NCBI GenBank assembly: GCA_015494335.1
Contig: WGBK01000179.1
Location: 1 to 14,296 of the forward strand
DNA: 14,296 nucleotides
Reading direction: 5' to 3'
Source of the DNA: Gammaproteobacteria bacterium
Lineage (GTDB): Bacteria > Pseudomonadota > Gammaproteobacteria > GCA-001735895
In this document: piece after piece, positions 1 to 6,587 of the stretch
Numbering within the stretch: position 1 is the first letter of the stretch
Layout of the letters: every line of letters starts with the position of its first letter
Notes under the pieces: generated by a model
Database searches by the model: none
Told to the model about the DNA's origin: nothing
The model's input: the letters and a program-made list of their open reading frames with translations, nothing else
Position numbers and translations under genes: made by a program

Positions 1-363
1 ATCCGGGTCTACAGCAAGGCCGATCTGCTGGAGCAGGCTTCGATTCCCGAGGATGAGGGACTGCTGATCTCCAGTCGCAGTGGTGTAGGCATGGAAGCCT
101 TGATCGACCGTATTCTCGGGCAGCAATCCGCGCGCAGTGGCGAGGATTCGGCTTTCCTCGCGCGCGCGCGCCATGTCGATGCCCTGCAACGGGCCCTGGC
201 GGCCCAGCAACAGGCGCGGGCCGTGTATGCGGATACCGCCAGCGGCGAGCTGATGGCCGAGGATCTGCGCCAGGCCCAGCAGGCCCTCAGCGAGATCACC
301 GGGGAATTCACCACCGAGGATCTGCTGGGCCGCATCTTCGGCAGTTTCTGCATCGGCAAGTAG
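1..363 (+). CDS. mnmE: MnmE (TrmE) tRNA-modification GTPase, C-terminal part; 5' end outside window
   Basis: Partial gene, reading frame 1, last 120 codons and a TAG stop at 361-363. MnmE is a dimeric GTPase that, with MnmG, installs the 5-carboxymethylaminomethyl group on the wobble uridine of several tRNAs. Visible are the G4 region (VYSKADLL, near residue 6 of the fragment), a G5-like SSRSGVG, and the helical C-terminal domain. The protein ends in FCIGK, the hallmark of the family, which carries the conserved C-terminal cysteine. The G4 motif has Ser where NKxD is usual. The gene usually next to it, mnmG, is not the next gene here. Instead mnmE meets thrB tail to tail with no spacer. Identification is by the C-terminal signature and is firm; the N-terminal TrmE domain cannot be seen. 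Confidence 0.95.
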   Translation: MRVYSKADLLEQASIPEDEGLLISSRSGVGMEALIDRILGQQSARSGEDSAFLARARHVDALQRALAAQQQARAVYADTASGELMAEDLRQAQQALSEITGEFTTEDLLGRIFGSFCIGK

Positions 364-1302
364 TCATTGCATGCCCGACAGGGGCTTGCGCCGATGCAGC
401 AGGATCTTGCGGAATTGGTCGGGATTCTTGCGCAGAACCCCTTCGCCCGTCTCCTGCATCGATTCCTCGAGCCGCGACAGCCAGAAGCGCAGGGCCGTGG
501 CCCGCAACATCATCGGTATTGCCAGGTTCTCGTCGTGCCCCAGCGGTCGTAGGGCATTGTAGGCCGCCAGCAGATCGCGCATGGCCAGGCGGTTGAGACG
601 ACCGTCGCGGCGACTGCAGAAGGCATTGATTGCCACCGCGACATCGAACAGCAAGACCTCCCGGCAGGCGAACTCGAAATCGATCAGGCCGCGAATCTGC
701 CCGTCGACCACGCGCAGGTTGTCGGGGAACACATCGCCGTGAATCGGTCCGGAAGGCAAGTGCAGGCGCGAATGACGGGCCAGAAAATCCATCTCATGTT
801 GCAGCAGATCGCGGTCCCCGGCGTCGAGGCGCGGCAGCAGGGATTCGGCGGTGGCGAACAGCCATTCGCCACCGCGCGGGTTGGCTCGCTGCAGGTCGTT
901 GTCCAGCTCGCGGGAAGAGCCGATCCGGTGCAGGCTGCCGAGCAGTTCGCCCACCGCCCGTGGAGAGGGCAAGCTGCGGCCGTCGTCTTCGATGTATTCG
1001 AACAGCGCGGCCGGACGTCCGGCCAGCTCGCCCAGCAGGGCGCCGTCGCCATCGGTCCGCAGAGCAGGACAGGGGAAGCCCGCAGCCTCCAGCCCTTGCT
1101 GCCAGACCAGCACCGCTGCGAGCTGCTCGGCCGGAAACTGTTCGTAGAGCGTCAGTACCAGGGGTCCCCGGTCGGTGACAAGATGCAGGTTGGTATTGCT
1201 GACCCCATCGCCGAGGGCCCGCACCTCGGTCGGTAGATCGAACCCGCGAACGGCTAGAAAATCCGCCAGTTCCTCGCGCTCGGGCAGCCGATAGACTGAC
1301 AT
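364..1302 (-). CDS. thrB: Homoserine kinase, class II (APH/choline-kinase fold)
   Basis: A 312-residue protein that phosphorylates L-homoserine with ATP to O-phosphohomoserine in threonine synthesis. It belongs to the aminoglycoside-phosphotransferase-like ThrB family, not the GHMP-type ThrB of E. coli. Visible family features are the MSVYRLPEREELADFL start, the GVSNTN nucleotide-loop segment (about 33-38), the catalytic-loop HGDVFPDN with H188, D190 and N195, and the metal-binding IDFEFA with D208. Length is normal for the family. The ATG lies 8 bp past the stop of the upstream LOG gene, with no strong Shine-Dalgarno sequence, so the two genes are probably cotranscribed and perhaps coupled. 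thrB lies close to polA in Pseudomonas too, which supports the call. A related APH kinase of other specificity is the main alternative. Confidence 0.88.
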   Translation of the reverse strand: MSVYRLPEREELADFLAVRGFDLPTEVRALGDGVSNTNLHLVTDRGPLVLTLYEQFPAEQLAAVLVWQQGLEAAGFPCPALRTDGDGALLGELAGRPAALFEYIEDDGRSLPSPRAVGELLGSLHRIGSSRELDNDLQRANPRGGEWLFATAESLLPRLDAGDRDLLQHEMDFLARHSRLHLPSGPIHGDVFPDNLRVVDGQIRGLIDFEFACREVLLFDVAVAINAFCSRRDGRLNRLAMRDLLAAYNALRPLGHDENLAIPMMLRATALRFWLSRLEESMQETGEGVLRKNPDQFRKILLHRRKPLSGMQ

Positions 1303-1311
1303 GCTGGCGGA

Positions 1312-2040
1312 CTACAGCCGCAGCATGCGTTCCTTTTCCTCCTCCGAGGGCTCGAAGGAACGGCTGCGGTAGAACTCGAAGATGGCGTCCACCACCTGCT
1401 TCGGCTCGTCGATGACCTGCATCAGGTCGAGGTCGCCGGGGCTGATGGTACCCTCGGCCTCGAGGGAATTGCGGAACCAGTCCAGCAGGCCGTTCCAGAA
1501 CGCGGATTCGACCAGGATGATCGGAATGCGGCGCGACTTGCCGGTCTGGATCAGGGTCAGGATCTCGGCCAGCTCGTCAAGGGTGCCGAAACCGCCTGGC
1601 AACACCACGTAGGCCGTGGCGTACTTGACGAACATGACCTTGCGGGTGAAGAAATGGCGAAAGGTCAGGGAAATGTCCTGGTGGGGATTCGGATCCTGTT
1701 CGTGTGGCAGCTCGATGTTGAGGCCGATGCTCAGGGACTTGCCCGCCTCGGCGCCCTTGTTGGCCGCTTCCATGATACCCGGACCGCCACCGCTGACCAC
1801 CGAGAAACCGGCATCCGACAGCCGCCGCGCGATCGCCTCGGCCTTGCGGAACCAGGGGTGATCCGGCGGCGTGCGCGCGGAGCCGAAGATGCTGACCGAG
1901 GGCTTGATCTCCGACAGCCGCTCGAAGCCATCGACGAACTCGGCCATGATCTGGAAGATCTTCCAGGATTCGCGGTTGAGCAGATCGTCCTTGGGCCGAC
2001 CGCTGACGGGCAGCTTCCTTTCTGTGTTTTTGCGGGTCAT
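1312..2040 (-). CDS. LOG-family protein (Rossmann-fold nucleotide 5'-monophosphate phosphoribohydrolase type)
   Basis: A 242-residue cytoplasmic protein of the LOG / TIGR00730 family, whose studied members cleave the N-glycosidic bond of nucleoside 5'-monophosphates, including cytokinin ribotides. Signatures are SGGGPGIMEAANKGA (from residue 83) and the catalytic and phosphate-binding PGGFGTLDE (148-156), with a conserved FTRKVMF segment (131-137). The N-terminal 45 residues (NRESWKIFQIMAEFVDGFERL) are typical of the longer bacterial LOG proteins, which supports the ATG at 2040. It is the first gene of a pair with thrB. In Pseudomonas the gene between thrB and polA is, as I recall, a different small protein, so this occupant looks lineage-specific. 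The physiological substrate cannot be told from the sequence. Confidence 0.9.
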   Translation of the reverse strand: MTRKNTERKLPVSGRPKDDLLNRESWKIFQIMAEFVDGFERLSEIKPSVSIFGSARTPPDHPWFRKAEAIARRLSDAGFSVVSGGGPGIMEAANKGAEAGKSLSIGLNIELPHEQDPNPHQDISLTFRHFFTRKVMFVKYATAYVVLPGGFGTLDELAEILTLIQTGKSRRIPIILVESAFWNGLLDWFRNSLEAEGTISPGDLDLMQVIDEPKQVVDAIFEFYRSRSFEPSEEEKERMLRL

Positions 2041-2072
2041 TGAGGTATTCTGCCTAAGCTTCGAAAGGGCGG

Positions 2073-2078
2073 ATTGTA
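2073..2078 (-). promoter_or_regulatory. Candidate -10 element for LOG–thrB
   Basis: On the minus strand the hexamer is TACAAT, five of six matches to the sigma70 -10 consensus, 33 bp before the LOG start codon. No good -35 is found at 16-18 bp spacing, so this may be a weak or activator-dependent promoter. It lies in the 82-bp gap shared with polA. Confidence 0.3.
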
Positions 2079-2122
2079 GCGCAACCGCCGGTCACATCAC
2101 ATTGGCGAAACCCGGAACCCGA

Positions 2123-4825
2123 ATGAGCAAGAAACCCGCTAGGAAATTGGTATTGATCGACGGTAGTTCCTACCTGTTCCGCGCCTTCCACGCCTTGCCG
2201 CCGCTGTCCAGCAACGGCCACCAGACCGGCGCCATGTACGGTGTCATCAACATGATCCGCAAGTTGATCCGGGACGAGCAGCCGGACCGCATCGCCGTGG
2301 TCTTCGACGCCAAGGGCAAGACCTTCCGCAACGACATCTACGAGGACTACAAGGCCAACCGCCCGCCGATGCCGGAGGAATTGGCCGAGCAGATCGAGCC
2401 CCTGCACGAGATCATACGCGCCCAGGGCCTGCCGCTGGTCATCATCGACGGCGTCGAGGCCGACGATGTCATCGGCACCCTGACCCGACAGGCGCTGGAG
2501 AAGGGCTACGAGGTACTGATCTCCACCGGGGACAAGGACATGGCACAACTGGTCGAACCGGGTGTGACCCTGATCGACACCATGAACGACCGCGTCATGG
2601 ACGCCGAGATGGTGCGCGAGAAGTTCGGTGTCGAGCCGGAGCAGATCGTCGACTATCTGGCGCTGATGGGCGACGCCTCGGACAACATTCCCGGCGTGCC
2701 GAAGGTCGGGCCCAAGACCGCGGCCAAGTGGCTCAAGCAGTACGGCTCCCTGGACGAGATCATGGCCCATGCCGGCGAGTTCAAGGGCAAGATCGGCGAG
2801 AACCTGCGCGAATCCCTGGATTTCCTGCCGATGTCGCGGGAACTGGCGACGATCAAGCGTGATCTCGATCTGGATATCGACATCGACGAACTCAAGCCCG
2901 CAGAACCGGATACGGAAAAACTGCGCGAGCTGTTCCGCAAGTACAACTTCCGGCGCTGGCTCGAAGAACTCGACAACGAAGCGGGCGCCGATACCGATGG
3001 TGCCACGGACAGCAGCGAAGGCGCCTATGAAACCATACTCGACGAAGCGGGCCTGCAATGCTGGCTCGACAAGCTGGAAAAGGCAGGCGAGATTGCCGTG
3101 GATACGGAGACCACCAGCCTCGACTACATGGATGCCGAGCTGGTCGGCGTTTCCCTGTGCATCGACGAGGGCGAGGCCTGCTATATCCCGGTGGCCCATC
3201 GCTATGCCGGCGCGCCCGCGCAGCTCGATCGCCAGCGCGTGGTGGATGCCCTCAAGCCTCATCTCGAGCGGGTCGGGCTCGACAAGATCGGGCAGAACAT
3301 CAAGTACGATGCCCATGTGTTCCACCGTTGCGGCATAGCGCTCGCGCCGATGCGCCATGACACCATGCTGCAATCCTATGTGCTGGATTCCACGGCCACG
3401 CGCCACAACATGGACGACCTCGCGCGCTACTACCTGGGCCTGGAAACCATTCACTACGAGGATGTCGCCGGCAAGGGCGCGAAGCAGATCGGTTTCGACG
3501 AGGTACCCCTGGAACAGGCCGGACCCTATGCCAGCGAGGATGCGGACATCACCCTGCGCCTGCACCGGGTGCTGTTGCCGAAGCTGGAGCAGGAACCGAA
3601 ACTGCTGTCGGTCTACCGCGACATCGAGATGCCGCTGGTGCCGGTGCTGATGCGCATGGAACAGCGCGGCGTGGTTATCGACAAGGCTCTGCTGGAAAAA
3701 CAGGGACGGGAACTGGAACAGCAGATGCACGAGATCGAAAAGCGCATCCACGAGCTGGCCGGCGAAGCCTTCAATCTCGGCTCGCCGAAACAGATCCAGG
3801 CCATCCTGTTCGAGAAGCTGAAACTGCCGGTGATCCGCAAGACCCCGAAGGGGCAGCCTTCCACCGCAGAAGATGTGCTCGAGGAACTGGCGCAGGACTA
3901 CGAGATTCCGCAACTGCTGCTCGAATACCGCAGCCTGAGCAAGCTCAAGAACACCTATATCGACAAGCTGCCGCAGCAGATCCATCCCCATACCGGGCGC
4001 ATCCACACCACCTATCAGCAGGCGGTGACCTCCACCGGGCGCCTGTCATCGACCAACCCGAACCTGCAGAACATCCCGGTGCGCACCCCCGAGGGCCGGC
4101 GCATCCGCGAAGCCTTCATCGCTCCGCCGGGCTGCAAGATCATGGCGCTGGACTACTCGCAGATCGAGCTGCGCATCATGGCCCATCTCTCCGGCGACGA
4201 GAATCTGCTGCACGCCTTCGAGATCGGCGAGGATGTCCACCGGCACACCGCCGCCGAGGTCTTCGGCGTTTCCATCGACGAGGTCACGCCCGACCAGCGG
4301 CGCGCAGCCAAGGCCATCAATTTTGGTCTGATCTACGGCATGTCCGCCTTCGGTCTCGCCAAACAGCTCGGCATCCCCCGCAACGAGGCTCAGGCCTACG
4401 TGGATCTGTATTTCGAACGCTACCCCGGGGTGCGGAAATACATGGAAGAAACCCGCAAGCGGGCTCACGAGCAGGGCTATGTCGAAACCGTTTTCGGTCG
4501 GCGTCTGTATCTGCCGGAACTGAAATCGCGCAATCCCCAGCAACGGCAGTATGCGGAGCGCACTGCCATCAATGCGCCGATGCAGGGAACGGCCGCCGAC
4601 ATCATCAAGCGCGCCATGATCGCCGTCGACGACTACATCCGCGGGCGAGATGGCCGGGTGCACATGGTCATGCAGGTGCACGACGAACTGGTGTTCGAGA
4701 TCGCCGAGGACGAGATCGAGCACAGCCGTGACCGCATCGCCGAACTGATGACCGGCGCTGCCGATCTGAAGGTCAGGCTGGTGGTCGATATCGGCGTGGG
4801 TGACAATTGGAACGAAGCCCATTAG
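2123..4825 (+). CDS. polA: DNA polymerase I (5' nuclease, 3'-5' exonuclease and polymerase)
   Basis: A 900-residue enzyme for Okazaki-fragment maturation and repair synthesis. The start MSKKPARKLVLIDGSS at 2123 was chosen because it begins just before the conserved VLIDGSSYLFRAFHALPP of the 5' nuclease; the frame stays open upstream to 1871, but that stretch overlaps the LOG gene. 5' nuclease domain about 1-290 (DGVEADDVIG, STGDKDMAQL, MGDASDNIPG). All proofreading residues are present: D327 and E329 (DTETTS), N392 and D396, Y469 and D473. Polymerase motifs are A, DYSQIELR with D677; B, RRAAKAINFGLIYG with K730; C, VHDELVF with D854. Every one of these lies 28 residues before its E. coli counterpart, so there is no internal loss after the nuclease domain. 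The gene converges on engB with the small-RNA candidate between. Confidence 0.98.
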   Translation: MSKKPARKLVLIDGSSYLFRAFHALPPLSSNGHQTGAMYGVINMIRKLIRDEQPDRIAVVFDAKGKTFRNDIYEDYKANRPPMPEELAEQIEPLHEIIRAQGLPLVIIDGVEADDVIGTLTRQALEKGYEVLISTGDKDMAQLVEPGVTLIDTMNDRVMDAEMVREKFGVEPEQIVDYLALMGDASDNIPGVPKVGPKTAAKWLKQYGSLDEIMAHAGEFKGKIGENLRESLDFLPMSRELATIKRDLDLDIDIDELKPAEPDTEKLRELFRKYNFRRWLEELDNEAGADTDGATDSSEGAYETILDEAGLQCWLDKLEKAGEIAVDTETTSLDYMDAELVGVSLCIDEGEACYIPVAHRYAGAPAQLDRQRVVDALKPHLERVGLDKIGQNIKYDAHVFHRCGIALAPMRHDTMLQSYVLDSTATRHNMDDLARYYLGLETIHYEDVAGKGAKQIGFDEVPLEQAGPYASEDADITLRLHRVLLPKLEQEPKLLSVYRDIEMPLVPVLMRMEQRGVVIDKALLEKQGRELEQQMHEIEKRIHELAGEAFNLGSPKQIQAILFEKLKLPVIRKTPKGQPSTAEDVLEELAQDYEIPQLLLEYRSLSKLKNTYIDKLPQQIHPHTGRIHTTYQQAVTSTGRLSSTNPNLQNIPVRTPEGRRIREAFIAPPGCKIMALDYSQIELRIMAHLSGDENLLHAFEIGEDVHRHTAAEVFGVSIDEVTPDQRRAAKAINFGLIYGMSAFGLAKQLGIPRNEAQAYVDLYFERYPGVRKYMEETRKRAHEQGYVETVFGRRLYLPELKSRNPQQRQYAERTAINAPMQGTAADIIKRAMIAVDDYIRGRDGRVHMVMQVHDELVFEIAEDEIEHSRDRIAELMTGAADLKVRLVVDIGVGDNWNEAH

Positions 4826-4846
4826 AGCCTGCGATGGATTTCCTTC

Positions 4847-4900
4847 CTCAACCCATCCTACGAAATTGGGTAGGATGGGTTGAGCGAAGCGAAACCCGTC
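4847..4900. repeat. Inverted-repeat element with GCGAAGC core (REP-like dispersed repeat type)
   Basis: Two overlapping stem-loops share an arm. First, the 15-nt arm 4847-4861 pairs perfectly with 4870-4884 (GTAGGATGGGTTGAG) around an 8-nt loop. Second, GATGGGTT at 4874-4881 pairs with AACCCGTC at 4893-4900 (one G·T), enclosing GAGCGAAGCGA at 4882-4892. The two folds cannot form at once. From memory, the unit GTAGGATGGGTTGAGCGAAG with its AAACCC-type end is a common dispersed repeat in proteobacterial genomes, which fits a REP-type element. Only one copy is in this window, so dispersal cannot be shown. It begins 22 bp after the polA stop and has no T tract, so it is not a classical terminator. 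Confidence 0.65.
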
Positions 4901-4914
4901 TGTTCGGTACAGTG

Positions 4915-4942
4915 GGAACTAGACGCCGACAGGTGGGTCATA
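4915..4942 (+). promoter_or_regulatory. Sigma-E/AlgU-like promoter candidate for the small RNA
   Basis: GGAACTA at 4915-4921, 16 bp, then TCATA at 4938-4942. This resembles the extracytoplasmic sigma-E/AlgU consensus (GGAACTT, about 16 bp, TCAAA or TCTGA), differing at one base in the -35 block and at one base from TCAAA in the -10. Transcription would begin about 4947-4950, exactly where the first stem-loop of the small-RNA candidate opens. No better sigma70 pair is seen at this position. The match is suggestive and not proof. Confidence 0.45.
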
Positions 4943-4947
4943 GGGTT

Positions 4948-5056
4948 ATGCGCAAAAGCCCGGCGCAAGTCCGTTCCTCCCTCCTGTTGAACGGACAGAT
5001 CCGGAAACCCCACCGGATCGAAAGACTTGACCCCGCCCCTCGGCGGGGTTTTTTTT
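4948..5056 (+). ncRNA. Candidate trans-acting small RNA at the Spot 42/ErsA locus
   Basis: A predicted transcript of about 109 nt between polA and engB. It folds as four consecutive stem-loops. SL1 is TGCGC 4949-4953 with 4963-4967. SL2 is GTCCGTTC 4969-4976 with 4989-4996, around the loop CTCCCTCCTGTT. SL3 is GATCCGG 4998-5004 with 5013-5019, loop AAACCCCA. SL4 is the terminator 5031-5048 followed by eight T. Only one nucleotide separates SL1 from SL2 and SL2 from SL3; an 11-nt single strand (5020-5030) precedes the terminator. A uridine-rich tail after a terminator hairpin is typical of Hfq-bound RNAs. The CU-rich loop could pair with AGGAGG Shine-Dalgarno sequences. Position matches spf (Spot 42) in enterics and ersA in Pseudomonas, but I cannot claim sequence homology to either. 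An open frame crosses it from ATG 4949 but has no stop before the terminator. Confidence 0.72.
5031..5056 (+). terminator. Strong intrinsic terminator of the small RNA
   Basis: CCCCGCC (5031-5037) pairs with GGCGGGG (5042-5048) across the 4-nt loop CCTC and runs into eight T (5049-5056). Read on the plus strand it is a textbook Rho-independent terminator. On the minus strand there is no comparable T tract after the hairpin, so it is not an obvious terminator for engB. The T run overlaps the engB stop codon (TAA, 5057-5055). Confidence 0.9.
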
Positions 5057-5645
5057 ACTCCAGCCCCAGCATCTCCCGGCAGCGCCGGTCGAAGTCCTCG
5101 AGCCCCAGCCCGCTGGTGGCGGAAAACAGCGAGACGCTGATGCCCTGGGGTTCAAGCTCCTTGCGCGCCTGAAGCAATGCCTGGTTGCGGGCCCCGGACT
5201 TGAGCTTGTCGGCCTTGGTCAGCAGGACATGGACCGGCAGTTCCTCGTCGACCAGGTCGATCAGACTCCAGTCCAGATCGGTCAGGCCGCGGCGGATATC
5301 GACGATGACCACGAGACCGACCAGGGCATCGCGCTCGGAGAGGTAGCGCGAAAGCACCTGACCCCAGTGCTGGCGCAGCTTGGGCGGCACCTTGGCGTAG
5401 CCGTAGCCGGGGAGATCGACCAGTCGATGATTCTCGTCGACGGCGAAGAAATTGATCAGCTGGGTGCGGCCGGGCGTCTTGCTGGTCTTGCACAGGTTCT
5501 TCTGTCCGCACAGGCGGTTGATGGCCGTGGACTTGCCGGCATTGGAGCGGCCGGCGAAGGCGATCTCTCGACCCTCGTCAGGCAGTAACTGGGACAGGGA
5601 GTAGGCACTGTGCTGGAATTGCGCCTGGCGGAAGGGTGATGACAT
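5055..5645 (-). CDS. engB: EngB/YihA/YsxC ribosome-biogenesis GTPase
   Basis: A 196-residue TrmE-Era-EngA-EngB-Septin-family GTPase that assists 50S subunit assembly. GTPase motifs in order: P-loop GRSNAGKS (32-39), the PGRTQLINFF switch I segment with T61, DLPGYGYAKV as G3 (D77-G80), TKAD as G4 (143-146; Thr is normal in EngB) and SATSGLG as G5 (175-181). Length fits the family. The ATG at 5645 gives the usual short N-terminal strand and helix (FQHSAYSLSQLLPDEGREIAFAGRSN), so the start is well placed, although the Shine-Dalgarno sequence is weak. The gene converges with polA and diverges from cytochrome c4, the arrangement I recall from Pseudomonas. Confidence 0.96.
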   Translation of the reverse strand: MSSPFRQAQFQHSAYSLSQLLPDEGREIAFAGRSNAGKSTAINRLCGQKNLCKTSKTPGRTQLINFFAVDENHRLVDLPGYGYAKVPPKLRQHWGQVLSRYLSERDALVGLVVIVDIRRGLTDLDWSLIDLVDEELPVHVLLTKADKLKSGARNQALLQARKELEPQGISVSLFSATSGLGLEDFDRRCREMLGLE

Positions 5646-5663
5646 ATTAGCGGATTCTTATCA

Positions 5664-5692
5664 TTGAACGGTGGTGGCGGGTATGATATACA
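5664..5692 (+). promoter_or_regulatory. Candidate sigma70 promoter for cytochrome c4
   Basis: TTGAAC (5664-5669), a 17-bp spacer, then TATACA (5687-5692). Each hexamer matches the consensus at four of six positions with ideal spacing. It lies in the 146-bp engB–c4 divergent gap and would leave a 5' leader of about 90 nt. Confidence 0.4.
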
Positions 5693-5791
5693 TTCCGCCC
5701 GATTTTTGTGTCCATTTTTCAACCCGGGATCGGCAGGAGCGCAAGCGCCCGAACCGATGACCCGCAACCGACAGCCAATTCAGGAGAGCTT

Positions 5792-6412
5792 ATGAAACCG
5801 CGCCATCTTACCGCCGCCCTGCTGGGACTGACCAGCCTGGCCCTCATCGGCATGACCCCGACTCAGGCCGCCGATATCGATGCCGGCAAGGCAAAAAGCG
5901 CCATGTGTGCGGCTTGTCATGGCGCCGACGGCAACAGCATCAATCCGGCCTGGCCGCGGCTGGCTGGTCAACACGCCGAATACATCGAGAAGCAACTCCA
6001 TGATTTCAAATCCGGCAAGCGCAAGGACGCCACCATGACCGCAATGGCCTCTCCGCTCAGCGATGACGACATTGCCAACCTGGCAGCCTATTTTTCCAGC
6101 CAGAAGCCGAACGGCAATGCCAAGTTCGACGAGGCTCTGCTGAAGAAGGGTCAGGACATCTATCGCGGCGGCATCACAGAGACCGGTACTGCGGCCTGCA
6201 TGGGCTGTCACAGTCCCAATGGCATGGGCAACGGACCGGCGGGCTTCCCGCGTCTCGCAGGCCAGCATCCTGATTATGTCGTCAAGCAACTGCAGGCCTT
6301 CAAGCACGGCACGCGCAGCAACGACCCGGGCCAGATGATGCGCGGACTGACCAAGCGCATGCTGGAAACCGAGATGAAGGCCGTGGCCGCCTACATCGCC
6401 GCGATGAAATAA
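5792..6412 (+). CDS. Diheme cytochrome c4, periplasmic
   Basis: A 206-residue exported electron carrier with two class I cytochrome c domains, which in related bacteria passes electrons to terminal oxidases. The start at 5792 has a good Shine-Dalgarno sequence (AGGAG at 5782-5786, 5-nt spacing) and opens a signal peptide: basic MKPRH, a hydrophobic core, and cleavage after about A26 (TPTQA|AD). Two haem-binding motifs are seen, CAACH (39-43) and CMGCH (136-140). Candidate axial methionines are M82 or M85 and M182 or M183. The two halves share the pattern PRLAGQHxxYxxKQLxxFKxG, showing internal duplication as in c4. The frame stays open upstream to 5708, but that stretch lacks a ribosome site and would bury the signal peptide. 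An intrinsic terminator follows, then dsbA. Confidence 0.95.
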   Translation: MKPRHLTAALLGLTSLALIGMTPTQAADIDAGKAKSAMCAACHGADGNSINPAWPRLAGQHAEYIEKQLHDFKSGKRKDATMTAMASPLSDDDIANLAAYFSSQKPNGNAKFDEALLKKGQDIYRGGITETGTAACMGCHSPNGMGNGPAGFPRLAGQHPDYVVKQLQAFKHGTRSNDPGQMMRGLTKRMLETEMKAVAAYIAAMK

Positions 6413-6439
6413 GCCGGGCCGGCCAGCCTGGAAAACGCA

Positions 6440-6465
6440 AAACCCCGCCGCTGCCGGCGGGGTTT
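6440..6465 (+). terminator. Intrinsic terminator after cytochrome c4
   Basis: A perfect 11-bp stem, AAACCCCGCCG (6440-6450) with CGGCGGGGTTT (6455-6465), loop CTGC. The T run is short (TTT, then CCGTTT), so it may terminate moderately. It begins 27 bp after the c4 stop and separates c4 from dsbA. Confidence 0.8.
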
Positions 6466-6587
6466 CCGTTTGTGGTGGAGGATTCATCGCCAATTCAGCA
6501 CGAAACGGCTAGACTCATAAACCTTTCCGCTCATCCGCGGTCAGAAACTCCGAATCCGTTCCTACAAAAACAACCAGGTAATCACAC

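Noticed and set aside
2091..2103. TCACATCACAT, resembling a CRP half-site between LOG and polA
   Set aside because: No TGTGA partner at the required spacing, so it is not a credible CRP site.
1871..2122. Upstream extension of polA
   Set aside because: It overlaps the LOG gene on the other strand, and the conserved 5' nuclease start is only a few residues after the ATG at 2123.
2054..4006. Long minus-strand open frame (650 codons) opposite polA
   Set aside because: It is the antisense shadow of a fully conserved polA. The translation is low-complexity (rich in L, Q, V, H, D) with no recognisable domain, as expected of GC-rich antisense frames.
4949..5059. Small, possibly leaderless ORF starting MRKSPAQVRS inside the small-RNA candidate
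   Set aside because: The frame runs through the terminator stem and T tract into engB antisense without a stop, and has no ribosome site. The RNA structure explains the sequence better.
5664..5687. TTGAAC with TATGAT (5682-5687) as promoter for c4
   Set aside because: The spacer is only 12 bp. The overlapping TATACA at 17 bp is the more plausible -10.
5708..5791. Upstream extension of cytochrome c4
   Set aside because: It would place 28 residues before a good signal peptide. The ATG at 5792 has a well-spaced AGGAG.
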